Assembly (NCBI GenBank): GCA_036399175.1
Contig: DASWNP010000019.1
Coordinates: forward strand, 1-64,000
Source of the DNA: DASWNP01 sp036399175
Lineage (GTDB): Bacteria; Acidobacteriota; Blastocatellia; Pyrinomonadales; Pyrinomonadaceae
Direction of reading: 5' to 3'
Length of the DNA: 64,000 nt
The position numbers were made by a program, and so were the translations under genes. The stretch's first letter is position 1. Each line of letters opens with the position of its first letter. Positions 25,210 to 34,577 of the stretch are shown one piece after another. The notes under the pieces are model-generated. The model was not told the DNA's origin and ran no database searches. It saw nothing but the letters and a program-made list of their open reading frames with translations.

Positions 25210-28200
25210 TCACTTGCTGTCGAGAATCGTCAAGGCCGCGCTCGCGGAGTTGGCGCGGATGTCGGGTTGATACATCTGCTCGATGCGCGCCGGAGCGACG
25301 CGAAACGCGCCGGGCACCTGCACGCGCATCGCGTATTGGAAGGTGGCTGCGCCGTCGAAACGGTTGAGGAAGAAGACGGCGCGCTGGTCTCTGAACTCGC
25401 GTGCGCTGTACCAGTCGCTCCAATCTCGCTCGGTGTGATTAAGGTCGATGCCGCTCACCTGCTCCACCGGCTCGCAGCCCGCAGGTATCGGGTCTTCGAG
25501 CATCAGGTAGCTCGCCCCCTGTCCTTCGACTCTCAGGCGCGAGACGATGATGTCGCCCGAACGCAGCTCGTCTTCCATCGCTTCGAGCTTCCACGTCGGC
25601 GCGCCCGAATCGTTTTCGACGACGCGCAGGCGCAGGTGCTCGCGCGTCAGCTTCAACTGCGGCGAGCCGCCCGCAGCGACCGTCTCTTCGTTGGTGAAAT
25701 GGACGAGCGTGGTCGAAAGATAGAGCATGCCGCGCCCGCGCTTGACGATGCGGAGCTGGTTCGTGCCGCCGACCTGTGCGCCGCCGCGACGAACGACGAA
25801 GTTCTGCGCCGAGGCGGCGTCGGCTGCCGTCACCTGACGGGTCAAGACCTGCTCGCCGTTGAGATAGACTTCGAGCGTGTAGTCGGCGTCGAGTTCCTGA
25901 CTGGCCTTGAGATAGTCGGTCAGTCCGTAGATGGCGAAGGCCGTCTCTTTAGTCGATTGCCAGTGATAGCCGAACTTGCGGCTCGACACGAGCCAGCGCG
26001 CGGCCTTCGGCAGAAGCTCGCTCTGCGGAGAGATGCGCGAGAGCGCCTTGAGCGAGAGCGCGGTGGCTTCCACGTCGTTCGAGACCTCCACGTTGTGCGC
26101 CGTCCGGTAGCGCGAAGACCAGTGAGCCGCCGCGTCGGTGACGGAAGCCGTGCGCTCGATTTCGGAGGCGACGACGGCGGCGCGCTTCACGTCGCCGCGC
26201 TCTTTCAGAGCGAGCGCGAGCAGGGCGCGCCCGTAGGGTTGGAGGCCGCCGCGACGCGCGAAGAGGTCGTTCACATAACGCGCGTCCGCGTCGCCGCTCG
26301 TGTCGAGCGCGTAGACCATGTAGGCGAGCGAGTCGGAGTCGATTGGCTTGCCGTCGTCGTTCTTGCCCGCGTCGATTAAAGCCTTGAGCTTAGTGCGCCC
26401 GCGCTCAAGGCGTTCTTCGTCAACTTCGTAACCGGCGCTCTTCGCCATCGTCAGTCCATCGACGACGTAGGCCGTCATAAAGAGGTCGGTCGCGTCGTCC
26501 TTCCACCAGCCCCAGCCGCCGTCGTCGTGCTGGTAGCTGTAGAGACGCTTCAGTCCGCGACGCACTTTGCGTCCGATGTCGTTCGTATCTTTGATGCTCG
26601 CCGTCTCGACGTTCCGCAAGGTCTGGGCGACGATGACGGTCGGCAGGAATTGCGACATCGTCTGCTCAGTGCAGCCGTAGGGAAAGCCTGTCAGGTAATC
26701 GAGCGCGCCGAAGAGCGAGGCGGCGACCGAAGGCGCCACTTCGACGCGCATCGAGCGCGAAGATGGGTCGGCGTTGGCGGGCAGGTTGTATGTAAAAGTC
26801 TTGTCTATCTCTTCGTCGGGGATGGCGACGGACTGTGCGCTCGTCTGCTTGAGGCCGCGCGGGATGATGGGGATGGCCGTCTCCAGCGCGTCGGATTCGG
26901 TGTCGGTCAGAGCTTTAGCGAGGATTTTCAACTGCCCCGTGTCCGAGACGGCGACGCGCCAGTTGACGCGGTGCTCGCCCTGTTTGGGAATGGTGACGGT
27001 CTGCGTCGGCGAGTCGAGCAGACGCGCGCCATTGACCTCGATGGAAATCTGCGTGGTCTTGTCAGCATTCAGATAGTTGTGAACGATGCCGGAGAGCGTC
27101 ACCTGGTCGCCCTGCGTGAGGAAACGCGGCATGGCGACTCGGAGAATTACGTCCTTCCGCTCGACTACCCGACTGACGGCGACGCCGACGCGCGTATCGC
27201 TCGTCACGGCGCGAGCCGTCGCGCGCCAGGTAGTCAAATTGTCGGGCAGCTCGAACTTGACGGTCGCTTTGCCGTCAGCGCCCGTCACGAGCGCGGGCTG
27301 CCAGAAGGCCGTGTCTTTGAAAATCTTTCTGACGAGCGGGTTCGCCATCTCGCTTTCGTTCTTGAAATCGGCGAGCCCGAAAGCCTTCCGGTTGCGCGCG
27401 AGATTGACTGTCTTCTTGCCCGCGTAGCCCATGAAGCTGTAGTCGATGGAGAAGCTGGTCTGCACCTGATTGTAGCGCCGACCGTAGAACTCGCGCCGGA
27501 TGTCGCCGACGTTTTCAGCAGCGATGCTATAGATGGATTCATCGACGACGCCGAGACTAACCTCGGCCCCGGCAGCCGGAGAGCCGTCCGAGTTTCGCGC
27601 GAGCACCGTGTAAGAGGCCGTCTCGCGCGGGCGATACTCTTTCTTGTTGGGGATGATTTGCAGGTTGAGCAAACGGTCGCGCGCGGGCACGACAATCATC
27701 TGCTCGGCGGTGTACATGTCGCTGTTGCGGACGTAGGAGACGCTCAGGAAGACGTTCGGGGCGAAGCGCGCTTCGATGGGCACTTCGATGACGACGGCAC
27801 GCCCCTTCGATTCGATATGACGCACGCTCAGCACACTCGCCAGCTCGGTCGTCACCAGCAGGTGCGCGTTGTCGGTCGGCAGCAGGGCGAGCACTTTGGC
27901 CGTCTCGCCGGGACGGTAAGATTTCTTGTCGGGGACGAGCTTGATTGTGCCTTCGTCTTCGTAAGACAAGTCCGTCCAGGTATTGCTGCGGTCTGTCACC
28001 CAGATATAGCCCGCGTCGGAGACGACCGGCTTGCCTCCCTCTTCGACGGTCGTCTTGATGCGGATGCTGCCGTTGATGGGAACTTTGTAATCGTATGCGG
28101 CCTCGCCCTGCGCGTTGGTCTCGACTGCGCCGGAGGAAAGCTCTTTCTCGTGCAGGTCGTAGCCCGGATACTCGTCGCCGTACTCGGTTCGCTTCGTCAC

Positions 28201-30183
28201 CTTCTCCCAGCGCCGCTCGACGAAGGTGAGCTTGACGCGCGTCTGCACGGGACGCCCTTCGCGGTCTCTCGCAGAGACGCGAATCCGCGCCGTGTCGCCC
28301 TGAAAGTAGACGAAGCGCTCGGCCTCTGCATAGGCGACCGTCGAGCTTCTGACGCCGACGAAGCTCGTGCTGCCGTCCATCGTGCGGCGCGAGGCGTCGG
28401 TCACCTGCGCTTCGAGACGGTAGGTGTAATCCCAGTTCTCTTTCGCGCCGGGCTCGGGCACGTTGAAGTCGATGTCGAGACGCCCCTGAGCGTCGAGCTT
28501 GCCCTCGCCCTCCTGCACCATGTTGTCGTCGTAGCCGTAGTATCCGCCCCCGCCTTCGCCCTCTTCAGCCGAAGGATCCTGGCCGAACTCGTCCTCGCCC
28601 TCTTCGCCCTCCGAATCGCCCCACCAGGGATAATAACGCGTGCGGTAGATGTAATACTTGACGCCCGCGCGCGTGACGGGCGCGCCGAAGAAATAGCGCG
28701 CCGAGACGGTGAAGCGGGCGCGCTGCCCGACCCGGGCGAACTTGTCGGGCACGCTGACCTTAACTTTGAACTCAGGCTTCTTGTACTCCTGCACCTCGAA
28801 ATAGCCGTTGGCCGTCGCTTCGCCGACCGTCGCCGTGATGTTGTAAGAGCCGAGCGCGGTCTCTTCGGGCAGGTCAAGCTCGCCGCTAAAGCTGCCGCGC
28901 GAAGAGAGCTGTAGTTCCTGCTCGTAGATGCGCGCGCCGTCGCTCGATTCGACCGAGACGCTGACGGTCGAGCCCGGCACGAGCTTGTAGCCCTGCTCGG
29001 TCAACTTGCGGAGAATGCCCTTGAAATAAACCTTCTGCTCGGGACGATAGACGGGGCGCTCAGTGTAGATATAACTCGTCAACTCCTGGCTCGCGCCCGT
29101 TCCCTCTTCGCCCGGCTCGAAGTAGAAAGAATCCAAATCGGAGATGGCGAAATTCTCGCCCTCCTTCGCCGTGACGAGATAAGACTCCTGCGGCGACTCT
29201 TCATCAGCGCCCTCTTCATCCGCCTCCGCCTCGTCCTCCGCCGGCGCTTCCTCGCCTTCGCCCTCATCGGCAGCCGCCTGCTTTTTCTTCAACTGCATAC
29301 GGAGGATGCCCTGCTTATCAGTCACGCCATTCTGCACGTTCTCCTCGCCCTTGATGATTTCCACGCGGACGCCTTCGCGCGGCGCGCCCGACCGGCGCTC
29401 GACCGCATAGACGAGCATCTGCCCGTCGTTCGACATCTTCTGCACCATCGTTATGTCCGTGACGATGCAGACGGCGAAGGCGCGAAGGTCGCCGCCGACA
29501 GCTTCGACCAGATAGACGCCCGCTTCGCGCTTGCCGAGAGAAATCATGCGACGGTCGTACACGTCTTCGAGCGGCGGCAATTTCTCGCGCCAGCTCGTCA
29601 CCATCTGGTCTGGATTCAGGAGAGGCACGCGGGCGAAGTCGGCCACGTTGAGCGGCGTCCGATTGCTCGTGTCGTCCTCTTCGTCGGCGCGGAAACGGCG
29701 GTTGAAGCTCTTGCGCGACTGGTTCTGAAGCTGCGAGCGGACGTACGCCTTAATCGAGCCGTAGATGCGATTCTTGAAGGCGCGCAGCTTCTCAAGGAAG
29801 GTCGGCTTGCGCTTGATGCTCTCGCCGACTTCGGCCTGTTCGTCTTCTCCGACCTGATGCGGATTTTCGAGCTGGCGGAAAAACTGCTGCGGGTCTTTCA
29901 GACGGTAGACGCGAAAGTCGAGGCTGTCGAGCCCTCTGTAATTTATCCAGAGGCGGGCGCGGTCGGTCGTCCCGTAGGTGCGATGAGTGGTGAGTGAGAA
30001 GAAGGGCTTGGCATTCTCGGGCGGCGGCGTGACGGTGCGCTCCTGAAACTCCGGCAGAGAATCCGGCGCGCCCTGCACCGCGAAACGGTTCTGCGTTCGC
30101 ACGCGCATCACCGCGAAGCCCACTATCAGGCAGGCCACCGCCGCATAACATGCGATTGCCGCAAAGAATGTTCGACGTGTCAT
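25210..30183 (-). CDS. Bacterial alpha-2-macroglobulin (YfaS-like) with thioester motif
   Basis: Protein of 1657 aa with an N-terminal membrane segment (IACYAAVACLIVGFAVM). The chain shows repeated macroglobulin beta domains (TERPVYRPEQKVYFKGIL is the MG2-type block; VPDKKSYRPGETAKVLALL is another), an acidic Glu/Ala-rich insertion near 295-335 and a Gly/Glu-rich loop near 535-560. The C-x-E-Q thioester site is intact at C1171-T-E-Q1174, followed by the alpha/alpha toroid (YSYQHDDGGWGWWKDD). Such proteins trap attacking proteases covalently in the periplasm. It is longer than the usual thioester-free YfaS form only in linkers. The DUF1175 gene upstream and the membrane protein downstream share its strand. 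Confidence 0.93.
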   Translation of the reverse strand: MTRRTFFAAIACYAAVACLIVGFAVMRVRTQNRFAVQGAPDSLPEFQERTVTPPPENAKPFFSLTTHRTYGTTDRARLWINYRGLDSLDFRVYRLKDPQQFFRQLENPHQVGEDEQAEVGESIKRKPTFLEKLRAFKNRIYGSIKAYVRSQLQNQSRKSFNRRFRADEEDDTSNRTPLNVADFARVPLLNPDQMVTSWREKLPPLEDVYDRRMISLGKREAGVYLVEAVGGDLRAFAVCIVTDITMVQKMSNDGQMLVYAVERRSGAPREGVRVEIIKGEENVQNGVTDKQGILRMQLKKKQAAADEGEGEEAPAEDEAEADEEGADEESPQESYLVTAKEGENFAISDLDSFYFEPGEEGTGASQELTSYIYTERPVYRPEQKVYFKGILRKLTEQGYKLVPGSTVSVSVESSDGARIYEQELQLSSRGSFSGELDLPEETALGSYNITATVGEATANGYFEVQEYKKPEFKVKVSVPDKFARVGQRARFTVSARYFFGAPVTRAGVKYYIYRTRYYPWWGDSEGEEGEDEFGQDPSAEEGEGGGGYYGYDDNMVQEGEGKLDAQGRLDIDFNVPEPGAKENWDYTYRLEAQVTDASRRTMDGSTSFVGVRSSTVAYAEAERFVYFQGDTARIRVSARDREGRPVQTRVKLTFVERRWEKVTKRTEYGDEYPGYDLHEKELSSGAVETNAQGEAAYDYKVPINGSIRIKTTVEEGGKPVVSDAGYIWVTDRSNTWTDLSYEDEGTIKLVPDKKSYRPGETAKVLALLPTDNAHLLVTTELASVLSVRHIESKGRAVVIEVPIEARFAPNVFLSVSYVRNSDMYTAEQMIVVPARDRLLNLQIIPNKKEYRPRETASYTVLARNSDGSPAAGAEVSLGVVDESIYSIAAENVGDIRREFYGRRYNQVQTSFSIDYSFMGYAGKKTVNLARNRKAFGLADFKNESEMANPLVRKIFKDTAFWQPALVTGADGKATVKFELPDNLTTWRATARAVTSDTRVGVAVSRVVERKDVILRVAMPRFLTQGDQVTLSGIVHNYLNADKTTQISIEVNGARLLDSPTQTVTIPKQGEHRVNWRVAVSDTGQLKILAKALTDTESDALETAIPIIPRGLKQTSAQSVAIPDEEIDKTFTYNLPANADPSSRSMRVEVAPSVAASLFGALDYLTGFPYGCTEQTMSQFLPTVIVAQTLRNVETASIKDTNDIGRKVRRGLKRLYSYQHDDGGWGWWKDDATDLFMTAYVVDGLTMAKSAGYEVDEERLERGRTKLKALIDAGKNDDGKPIDSDSLAYMVYALDTSGDADARYVNDLFARRGGLQPYGRALLALALKERGDVKRAAVVASEIERTASVTDAAAHWSSRYRTAHNVEVSNDVEATALSLKALSRISPQSELLPKAARWLVSSRKFGYHWQSTKETAFAIYGLTDYLKASQELDADYTLEVYLNGEQVLTRQVTAADAASAQNFVVRRGGAQVGGTNQLRIVKRGRGMLYLSTTLVHFTNEETVAAGGSPQLKLTREHLRLRVVENDSGAPTWKLEAMEDELRSGDIIVSRLRVEGQGASYLMLEDPIPAGCEPVEQVSGIDLNHTERDWSDWYSAREFRDQRAVFFLNRFDGAATFQYAMRVQVPGAFRVAPARIEQMYQPDIRANSASAALTILDSK

Positions 30184-30201
30184 AAATTCAAGCCCTCAAA
30201 A

Positions 30202-30306
30202 AGTCTGGAGTCTGGAGTCTGGAGTCTGGAGTCAAAATGGACGGCAAAGCGGTGTGACATTTCATCGGCTTTTGACTCCAGACTTCAGACTCCAGACTCC
30301 AGACTC
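30202..30306. repeat. Inverted repeat made of tandem GTCTGGA units
   Basis: The left arm carries four tandem 7-base units (GTCTGGA) ending GTCAAAA. The right arm (from 30270, TTTTGACTCCAGAC...) carries the reverse complement four times with one variant (CTTCAGAC). It lies between the DUF1175 stop (30308) and the macroglobulin start (30183). It could partly terminate or stabilise the operon message at this junction. Confidence 0.7.
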
Positions 30307-30307
30307 T

Positions 30308-31123
30308 TCATTGCAGAATCTTGAGACGATAGACTCCCAGGAAGTTGCGATTGGCGACGAGGGGACGCCAGCGCCTGTCCGGGTGTTCTGCGAGCACGTT
30401 GAGGCGCACTTTTTTGATTGTGCCTGCGTCGGTCGCGGATGCGCCGGTGTGATAGACGACCCAGTCCGACGCCTCTTCGGAATCGAGGCGCGCTTCGCCC
30501 AGGAAAATCATCACGTGATAGGGAAACTTCTGCACCCAGGGTTGGTAGAAGAAGAGCAGGTCGCCGGGCTTGGCCTGACGAGGGTCGCGGCTGACGAGCT
30601 GCGAGTTGAAATCCTTGAGCGTGCGCGCGTCGGCAAACTCGGAGAAGGTCGTGTCCGATAGCTCCGACTCTTTGAAGCTGCCGAAGGTTGTGCGGAACAG
30701 ACGTTCCTGGAGCGGGCTGTTGTCGAGATGATAGGCGCGCACGTCGGGCGCGAGCGGCTCGTACTCGACGCCCATGCGTCGGAACCATGCGCGGTCGTGT
30801 CGCCTGAGCGCCTCGCGCCACGCGAAGCGAACCAGCCCGGCGCAGTCTCTCTGCTCCAGACTCCACGAGTCGCTCATGCGATAGAACTGTAGCTCGGCGA
30901 TTGCGGTGAACCAGCTTCGGAAGTTCTCGCGGTCGTTGAAGGAACGCAGCTCTGCGCGGTCGGGGATGCCGTCTTCGTCGCCGTCGCTCCAGCGCGCTTC
31001 GAGCGCAGGGAGCGACGCTTTCGTCTCGGCGCGTGCGGGCGGCACGGGCTCGCTGCGACAGGCGAAGCTCAAAAGACTTGCGACGACGACGAGGCCGAGC
31101 TTGATTTGAACGGGAAGGCGCAT
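30308..31123 (-). CDS. DUF1175 (YfaT-like) exported protein, NlpC/P60-like motifs
   Basis: Protein of 271 aa from ATG 31123 (MRLPVQIKLGLVVVASLLSF), with a possible lipidation Cys after LLSFA. The frame is open upstream to 31348, but that stretch is not protein-like. The core DCAGLVRFAWREALRRHD, PGDLLFFYQPWVQKFPYHV and VVYHTGA matches DUF1175, known from E. coli YfaT beside the macroglobulin YfaS. The order Cys (DCAG), PGDLLFF, then His (YHVMIFLG) is what NlpC/P60 cysteine peptidases show, so a peptidoglycan-hydrolase-like role is possible; that last point is my inference. It is first in the operon, 124 bases before the macroglobulin start. Confidence 0.82.
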   Translation of the reverse strand: MRLPVQIKLGLVVVASLLSFACRSEPVPPARAETKASLPALEARWSDGDEDGIPDRAELRSFNDRENFRSWFTAIAELQFYRMSDSWSLEQRDCAGLVRFAWREALRRHDRAWFRRMGVEYEPLAPDVRAYHLDNSPLQERLFRTTFGSFKESELSDTTFSEFADARTLKDFNSQLVSRDPRQAKPGDLLFFYQPWVQKFPYHVMIFLGEARLDSEEASDWVVYHTGASATDAGTIKKVRLNVLAEHPDRRWRPLVANRNFLGVYRLKILQ

Positions 31124-31471
31124 CTGGGGGATGAACGCTCGTCTCAACTCACTTTCAAAAAATACCCCTTGAACACCATCTGAAACGTCGCCGCCGCCAG
31201 CGACCAAGACGCGGCGACATCTTCGAGTAGCACGTCTCTCGTCAAGCGCCCGCGCGCTGCTGTCTCCGCAGTGGCGGCGGCGGCTAACTTTCGTGCCCGC
31301 TAAAACTATCATGGCTGTCAACCGTTTTGCTTCTCCGTTGAGAGGCATTGTCGGCGACGCGCGCCGGAGCGGGCGAGGTGGACGAAGACGGCGCGGGCGC
31401 GTGGCAGCCGCGAGCCGCAGGATGCGCGCTCCCGTCCCCTGAGACTGTGGCTAACCTCATCGCTCCGAGCT
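31124..31471. other. Intergenic region upstream of macroglobulin operon
   Basis: 348 bases between the kinase-helicase stop (31472) and the DUF1175 start. It should hold the operon promoter. GC-rich, with no clear hairpin terminator and no supported gene. Confidence 0.4.
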
Positions 31472-34360
31472 TCAGGAGAGCGTCGCCCGCGCGAGCACGG
31501 TTTCGGGGATGGGTTCGAGAAAGCGCGAGATGGACGGGAAAGCGCCGGGCTCGGCGCGCTCGTAAGGGCTCATCGGATAAGTGAAATAGAGATGCTCGCG
31601 GGCGCGCGTCGTGGCGACGTAGAGCAGACGGCGCTCTTCTTCCAAATCTTCAAACTCGTCGTAGGAGCGCGAGGAGGGAAACCAGCCGTCGGTCATCCAG
31701 ATGATGAAGAGCGCGCTCCATTCTAGTCCTTTGGCGGAGTGGACTGTCGAGAGCGTGACGTAGCCGCCGCCCGCGCGCGAAGGCGTTTCGGCGAGAGCGG
31801 TCTCGGCGGGGTCGAGCGCCACGTCGGCGAGCAGGTCGGTGGCCGTCTTGTAGCGTTTCGCGATAGTCGAGAGATGTTCGAGGTCGCGCTGGCGGCGCGG
31901 GTAGTCGTCGTACTTCGCTTGCAGAATCGGGCGATAGAGACGCATGGCGGCGGAGAGCTGCGCGCGCGGCGTCTGCTCCTGCGTGATGGTCAAGAGGACG
32001 TGCGCGAGGCGGATGAGCTGCGTCTGGTAGCTCGCGCGGGCGGGAAACTGCTTGAGCTTGTTGAAGAGACTCTGGCGCGTGCGCGCCGTTCGGAAATCGC
32101 GGCGCTCGATGCCGAGATACTCGATTATCTGCTCGACCGTCGCGTCGCCGATGTGGTCTATCAGCTTGAGCGCGCGAAACCACGAGAGCGTGTCCGAAGG
32201 GTTGACGGCGACGCGCAGCAGCGAGAGCACGTCTTTGATGTGGGCGGATTCGGCGAACTTGATGCCGCCGAATTTGCGAAAAGGGATGCCGTGTTTGGCA
32301 AGCTCTATCTCCAAATCGAAGGAGTGCGAGCTGGCGCGAAAGAGGACGGCCACTTCGCTCAAAGCGACGCCCTCTTCGCGCAGCTCTTCGATGCGCTCGG
32401 CGACGAAGCGCGACTGCTCGTTTTCGTCGCGCGTCGAGACGACGACGGGCTGCGCGCCTTCCGTCCGGCTCGAATAGAGACGCTTGCCGTAGCCCTCCTG
32501 CGCCTCCGAGATGATGGCGTTGGCAACGTCGAGCACGGGCTGAGTGCTTCGGAAATTCTCTTCGAGCTTAATCAACTGCGCGCCCGGAAAAAGCTCCGGA
32601 AACTCAAGCATGTTTCGGAAGCTCGCGCCGCGAAACGAGTAGATGGATTGACACTCGTCGCCGACCACCGCGACGTTCTCGTGCGAGGCGGCGACGAGGC
32701 GGACGATGTGCGCCTGAAGCCGGTTCGTGTCCTGATACTCGTCAACCATGATGTAGCGATACTGGTCGGAGAGTCGCTCGCGTAGCTCGTCGCTGCGGTC
32801 GAGCGATTCGCGCAGGCGGACGAGCAGGTCGTCGTAGGTGAGCAGGTGCTTGGTGCGCTTGTACCGGTCGAAGGCTTCGTAGAGCGTCTGGAGGTCGGCG
32901 CGCGCGTGCGCGAAGTGCGGGTAATGAGTCTGCAAAACCTCTTCGAGCGAGATGAGCTTGTTGGCGGCCATGCTGAAGATGGCGCAGACGGTGCGCTTGC
33001 GCGGGAGGCGTCGGTCTTTGGTGTTGAGCTGAAGCTGTCGGCGCAGAAGGTCGATGAGGTCTTCGGTGTCGCTGGAATCGAGCACGTTGAAGGTGCGCGA
33101 AACGTCGCACAGCTCGGGATATTTTCTGAGCACGTTGTGCGCCATCGAGTGAAACGTGCCGCCCGCGACGCGCTGGCAGCGTTGGTCGGCGAGCGAGGCG
33201 GCGCGCGCGAGCATACTGGCGGCGGCGCGGCGCGTGAAGGTGAGAAGCAGAATCGACTCCGGGCGGACGCCGCTCTCGACCAGCCGCGCCACTCGATAGA
33301 CGAGCGTGCGCGTTTTGCCCGTGCCCGCACCGGCGACTACAAGCAGCGACCCTTCGGTCGTCGTCACCGCCCTGTACTGCGTCTCGTTAAGCTCTCGCTC
33401 GTAGTCAATCCGCGCGGCGCGCGGCGGGGCGGCGATGCGCTTGAGCACGAGGCGCGGCTTCGAGGGCGAGAGGGCGGCGCGTCCAAGCTCCAGCTCGCGC
33501 TTGAGCGTCTTCAGCTCGGAGCACAGCTCGCCGATGCTCTGGTAACGCTCCTTCGGCGACTTGGCGAGAGCCTTCGAGAGAATCCTGTGCAGCTCGACGG
33601 GCAGCTCGCTCCGGAGCGCGTGCGGCGGCTTCGGCTCTTCGTGCAGGATGGCGTGCATGGTGTCGATTCTGTTTCCGCACGCGAAGGGACAACGCCCGGT
33701 CGTCATCTCGTAGAGGACGACGGCGAAGGAGAAGATGTCGCTGCGGAAATCGACGCGACGCCCAAGCAGTTGTTCGGGCGACATGTAATCAATCGTGCCG
33801 AGAATCATGCCGTCCTGAGTTTTAACCTGAATGAGCGTCTTCTCGGCGCTGTCGGCCTTCAGGAGCGCGCCGCGACGCTCGGTGAGTTTGGCGATGCCGA
33901 AGTCTAAAATCTTGGCGTAGCCGTCGCGGCTAATCATCAGATTTTCGGGCTTGAGGTCGCGGTGAACGATGCCCTGCTCGTGCGCCTTCGAGAGTCCTTC
34001 GGCGACCTGCACGGCGATTGTCAGAGCTTCGACGCAGGGCAGCGCCTTCTGCGTTATCTTCAAACGCAGCGTCTCGCCCTCGATGTGCTCCATCACGATG
34101 AAGGGCACGCCCTCGGCTTCGCCGACCTCGTAGACGGTGAGGATGTGCGGATGATTGAGCACCGAGGCGGCGCGCGCTTCCTGCAAAAAACGGCGACGAC
34201 GTTCCTCCTGCGCGACCGAATCGGCTGTCAGCAGCTTGAGCGCCACCGTGCGCAGAAGTTTCTCGTCGAAAGCCTTGTAGACCGCGCCCATGCCGCCCGC
34301 GCCGAGCGGCTCGATGATACGGTAATGCGCGATGCGCGTCCCTTCCGCGATAGAGTTCAT
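31472..34360 (-). CDS. Ser/Thr protein kinase fused to UvrD/Rep-type DNA helicase
   Basis: One uninterrupted frame of 962 aa. Residues 13-275 form a complete Hanks-type kinase: glycine loop GAGGMGAVY (20-28), K42, HRDLKPEN with catalytic D135, DFG 153-155 and SPEQ 194-197. After a short basic linker, residues 320-930 form a complete SF1A helicase: Q motif LNETQYRAV, Walker A AGAGTGKT (343-350), Ia TFTRRAA, II DEYQ (540-543), III VVGDECQSIYSFRGA, IV LEENFRST, V STVHSAKGLEW (871-881) and VI LLYVATTRARE (912-922). No transmembrane span or sensor domain is present, unlike usual PknB proteins. It should be a cytoplasmic 3'-5' translocase whose activity may be tied to phosphorylation. HrpB lies 217 bases upstream on the same strand. 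Confidence 0.95.
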   Translation of the reverse strand: MNSIAEGTRIAHYRIIEPLGAGGMGAVYKAFDEKLLRTVALKLLTADSVAQEERRRRFLQEARAASVLNHPHILTVYEVGEAEGVPFIVMEHIEGETLRLKITQKALPCVEALTIAVQVAEGLSKAHEQGIVHRDLKPENLMISRDGYAKILDFGIAKLTERRGALLKADSAEKTLIQVKTQDGMILGTIDYMSPEQLLGRRVDFRSDIFSFAVVLYEMTTGRCPFACGNRIDTMHAILHEEPKPPHALRSELPVELHRILSKALAKSPKERYQSIGELCSELKTLKRELELGRAALSPSKPRLVLKRIAAPPRAARIDYERELNETQYRAVTTTEGSLLVVAGAGTGKTRTLVYRVARLVESGVRPESILLLTFTRRAAASMLARAASLADQRCQRVAGGTFHSMAHNVLRKYPELCDVSRTFNVLDSSDTEDLIDLLRRQLQLNTKDRRLPRKRTVCAIFSMAANKLISLEEVLQTHYPHFAHARADLQTLYEAFDRYKRTKHLLTYDDLLVRLRESLDRSDELRERLSDQYRYIMVDEYQDTNRLQAHIVRLVAASHENVAVVGDECQSIYSFRGASFRNMLEFPELFPGAQLIKLEENFRSTQPVLDVANAIISEAQEGYGKRLYSSRTEGAQPVVVSTRDENEQSRFVAERIEELREEGVALSEVAVLFRASSHSFDLEIELAKHGIPFRKFGGIKFAESAHIKDVLSLLRVAVNPSDTLSWFRALKLIDHIGDATVEQIIEYLGIERRDFRTARTRQSLFNKLKQFPARASYQTQLIRLAHVLLTITQEQTPRAQLSAAMRLYRPILQAKYDDYPRRQRDLEHLSTIAKRYKTATDLLADVALDPAETALAETPSRAGGGYVTLSTVHSAKGLEWSALFIIWMTDGWFPSSRSYDEFEDLEEERRLLYVATTRAREHLYFTYPMSPYERAEPGAFPSISRFLEPIPETVLARATLS

Positions 34361-34577
34361 AAAAGGGTTTTGCAGATTAGAACGAAGCGACGCCGCGAGC
34401 GGTTCGACGCGTCTTCGCGCGCGTCTTAAAAACTCGCACGCGCGGCGCTTCGACTAACGAGACGGCGATGTGTGGCGGTCGAGAGGCACGCCCGAACGCG
34501 CCTATTCTAATTCAGTCGAAACCATTTCTCCATCCACGCCGCCTCGAACGACGCTTCACCAGCATCGCTCTCAAGCT

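Noticed and set aside
25178..25423. Longer N-terminus for the operon membrane protein
   Set aside because: The extension overlaps the macroglobulin gene, is Arg-rich and antedates a good membrane-protein start at 25177.
26527..28914. 795-codon plus-strand open frame opposite the macroglobulin gene
   Set aside because: It is the complementary shadow of a well-supported gene in GC-rich DNA, has no ribosome-binding site and shows no recognisable domain. Similar long antisense frames (for example 21329-22900, 40275-41921, 53351-55177) were dropped for the same reason.
30202..30306. CRISPR repeat or satellite
   Set aside because: The units are 7 bp, contiguous, and arranged as one inverted pair; there are no spacers and no cas genes.
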